Positions 62,307 through 64,000 of a stretch of DNA of 64,000 nt are shown one piece after another. Numbering within the stretch: the first letter of the stretch is position 1; every line of letters starts with the position of its first letter. Location: NCBI GenBank assembly GCA_036023115.1, contig JAYKKT010000087.1, positions 10,324,501 through 10,388,500 on the forward strand, written 5' to 3'. The stretch is from Brasenia schreberi. Lineage: Eukaryota; Streptophyta; Magnoliopsida; Nymphaeales; Cabombaceae. Under the pieces are notes generated by a model. The model was given only the letters and a program-made list of their open reading frames with translations, made no database searches and was not told where the DNA came from. Both the position numbers and the translations under genes were made by a program.

Positions 62307-64000
62307 GTACCCGATGCAATGAGAAACACTTGATTCGCCTTGTTCTAGCCTAATCAAGTCAAATGATTTGATGCCACTTATCTCAGAGAACATTCTCTTT
62401 AAAGCTTGCTTCTGTCTCACAATACTCTGTACAGATAAGAAGTTTAGTTGCGAACCGAGTTACAGCTGTGCGAAGAAGCTCTGCACCTTCGGGATCTTCT
62501 TATCACAACATAAAACAAATTCTCATGGTTGTAAATAAATTTTGTAATATCTTGGCACCTGCAACTGAAGTCCCTATAGGATACAATGAGGAACCCTTGG
62601 TTCACCTTGCATTAGCCTAATCAAGTATAAGAGAAGATCATCACACTTAGTATGATGTGCTCATACATACACAGCCTCTTCGCGTGCTTAGGATTGTAAG
62701 TAAGGTTTTCTAAAATGGAGTATGAAAATGACTCTTGTGAGGGAAGGTGGTTGACATCTCATATCTCAACTAGGCATACTACCTCTTTGTATATGTAGGT
62801 TTTCATGGCCTTTTTGGTCATTTGAAATGACTGCTCATCCTTTAGCATGTCCACCAGATGTGGCTCTTTATAGGCCACTAACATGGTTTAGGCATATTAT
62901 GCCTAAATAAATGAGATATACCTTTTATTTTGAAAATCTCACAGAAAATGGTATTCAATAATCATATAAACAATAATTATTAAACAAAAGATTGAGAAAA
63001 AAAACATGCAACGATGTAAGCATAATAGATTCAATTTACTTAGGCATAAATATAAAGGAAAAAAAGGATCTCAGGCATTAAAAATATACCTAAATCCATC
63101 TCAGTTTGGAGGCTTCTCGTAGGGCACGATTTTAGAGCTTCAGTGAACACCAAGGAGGCGAAAACCGACTCTTAGGGAGCTTGTAAGAACCCAAACCTCT
63201 TTGGAGATTCCTCCGTAGGATCCCGAAAAAGTGTGCCGGTTTCCCTCGGGCCAGATCTTCAAAACAGGAGTCCTTTAGGGACAATCGCCCGTAGGACGAT
63301 CATCAACTGGCAATACGTGCATCCTGTTTCCGTATCGATCGGGGTGGCCCAAAGTCGAGACGCATCGCACTTCAATCGACTCCGATCTAATCACTGATAT
63401 AAACAATGATTAAACAAAAAGATTGCTTGAGAAAAAAAACATGCATACGATGTAGCATAATAACCATTTAATTCTGGAGTTTCGATGATTTAGCATCATT
63501 AAACAATGAACGATAGTCATTTAAAGAAGACTTGCAATGGTTAGTCATGTAAAGGAGAAATTTGCAATTGCTCAAAGGCCTTTGACACCGATCAAGGATT
63601 GCTAAGGCCTTGTCCCTTAGGTGGGGCTCTAGACTTTGTTGAATCACAATTTTTTGTGCTTGTGATGTTGGCTGCCATCACAATGTCTCTAGTTTGGTAT
63701 CTGAGCCATCATGAAGAATGAAGACACGGTTCTCAATCGAGACCATCCCTATTTAGTAATAGTATTTACCTTTCTTCTTGACTTCTTGCACCTTTCCGAA
63801 CTTTTGCATCCCATTCTCAGGCTGACATTCAAAACTTAGAGGCAAATTTTCTTGCTAATAACCTGACCAGTTGACCAGCTTTTACAAAAAACAGTAATAC
63901 CTTGGTATAAGTTGCAACATTTAAACAAACAAAACTTGCATTCACCATTTCTGTTCAACGAAAAAGGGAGTTCCACCTCTAGGAAAGAAAAGATGTCATC
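62307..64000. other. PRP19 intron 5 or downstream DNA, repeat-bearing
   Basis: No PRP19 exon found on the plus strand. Two related about 50-bp stretches (ATGAGAAACACTTGATTCGCC at 62320 and ATGAGGAACCCTTGGTTCACC at 62587, both followed by TAGCCTAATCAAGT) and the repeat pair below suggest transposon remnants. The GC-richer 63.1-63.4 kb part looks like a retrotransposon LTR piece, not classified. Confidence 0.45.
62964..63463. repeat. ~65-bp direct repeats 430 bp apart
   Basis: ATATAAACAATAATTATTAAAC...AAAAAAAACATGCAACGATG at 62964-63028 recurs at 63398-63463 with small indels. Confidence 0.8.

Overview
This window is plant nuclear DNA, almost certainly from a flowering plant. It carries four recognisable plant genes with long GT-AG introns, RTE-type LINEs ending in (TTG)n, a Ty1/copia element with a Met-tRNA-type primer binding site, tRNA-derived SINEs and many (AT)n/(CT)n microsatellites. 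The species or order cannot be fixed from the sequence. There is no operon, CRISPR array, phage or organellar block. About 85-90% of the window is introns, repeats and unannotated intergenic DNA.

Layout. 1-2.1 kb: large exon of a DUF3527 gene on the minus strand, whose 3' exons lie outside the window. 3.0-6.2 kb: full-length but dead RTE LINE (minus) with a perfect 16-bp target duplication. 6.3-19 kb: gene-poor DNA with SINEs, a 2 x 145-bp tandem repeat and a cluster of compound microsatellites. 19.2-22.4 kb: second full-length RTE (plus) with a 17-bp target duplication. 22.8-23.6 kb: single-exon ORF of unknown function. 24-29 kb: short repeats. 29.4-33.6 kb: complete five-exon CCT-motif (CMF-type) regulator, minus strand, 355 aa, with a readable promoter. 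35-35.4 kb: (ATT)n array of 439 bp. 36-37.3 kb: very AT-rich block. 37.7-38.3 kb: decayed L1-type LINE. 39.6-54.3 kb: complete nine-exon nicotinamide/nicotinate mononucleotide adenylyltransferase (NMNAT) gene, minus strand, 250 aa. Its introns hold a copia element, a SINE and three truncated RTE copies. 53.0-60.9 kb: nested inverted duplications of the NMNAT 5' end and the PRP19 5' end, with a stray internal PRP19 exon. 60.65 kb to the end: PRP19 (Prp19/MAC3-type U-box E3 and spliceosome factor), plus strand, exons 1-5 visible.

The most notable feature is the 53-61 kb rearrangement. The start of NMNAT (promoter, exon 1 and most of intron 1) is present twice as ~1.75-kb inverted arms. The start of PRP19 (promoter, exons 1-2) is present twice as ~0.45-kb inverted arms nested with them. 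One arm retains a telo-box that the longer PRP19 copy has lost. RTE copies across the window range from 3254 bp to a 20-bp insertion recognisable only by its 14-bp target duplication.

The genes are not a pathway. NMNAT makes NAD, PRP19 acts in splicing and ubiquitination, the CMF protein is a nuclear transcriptional regulator, and the DUF3527 protein has no known function. All exon models here were derived by hand from reading frame, splice consensus and family knowledge. No database search was run.
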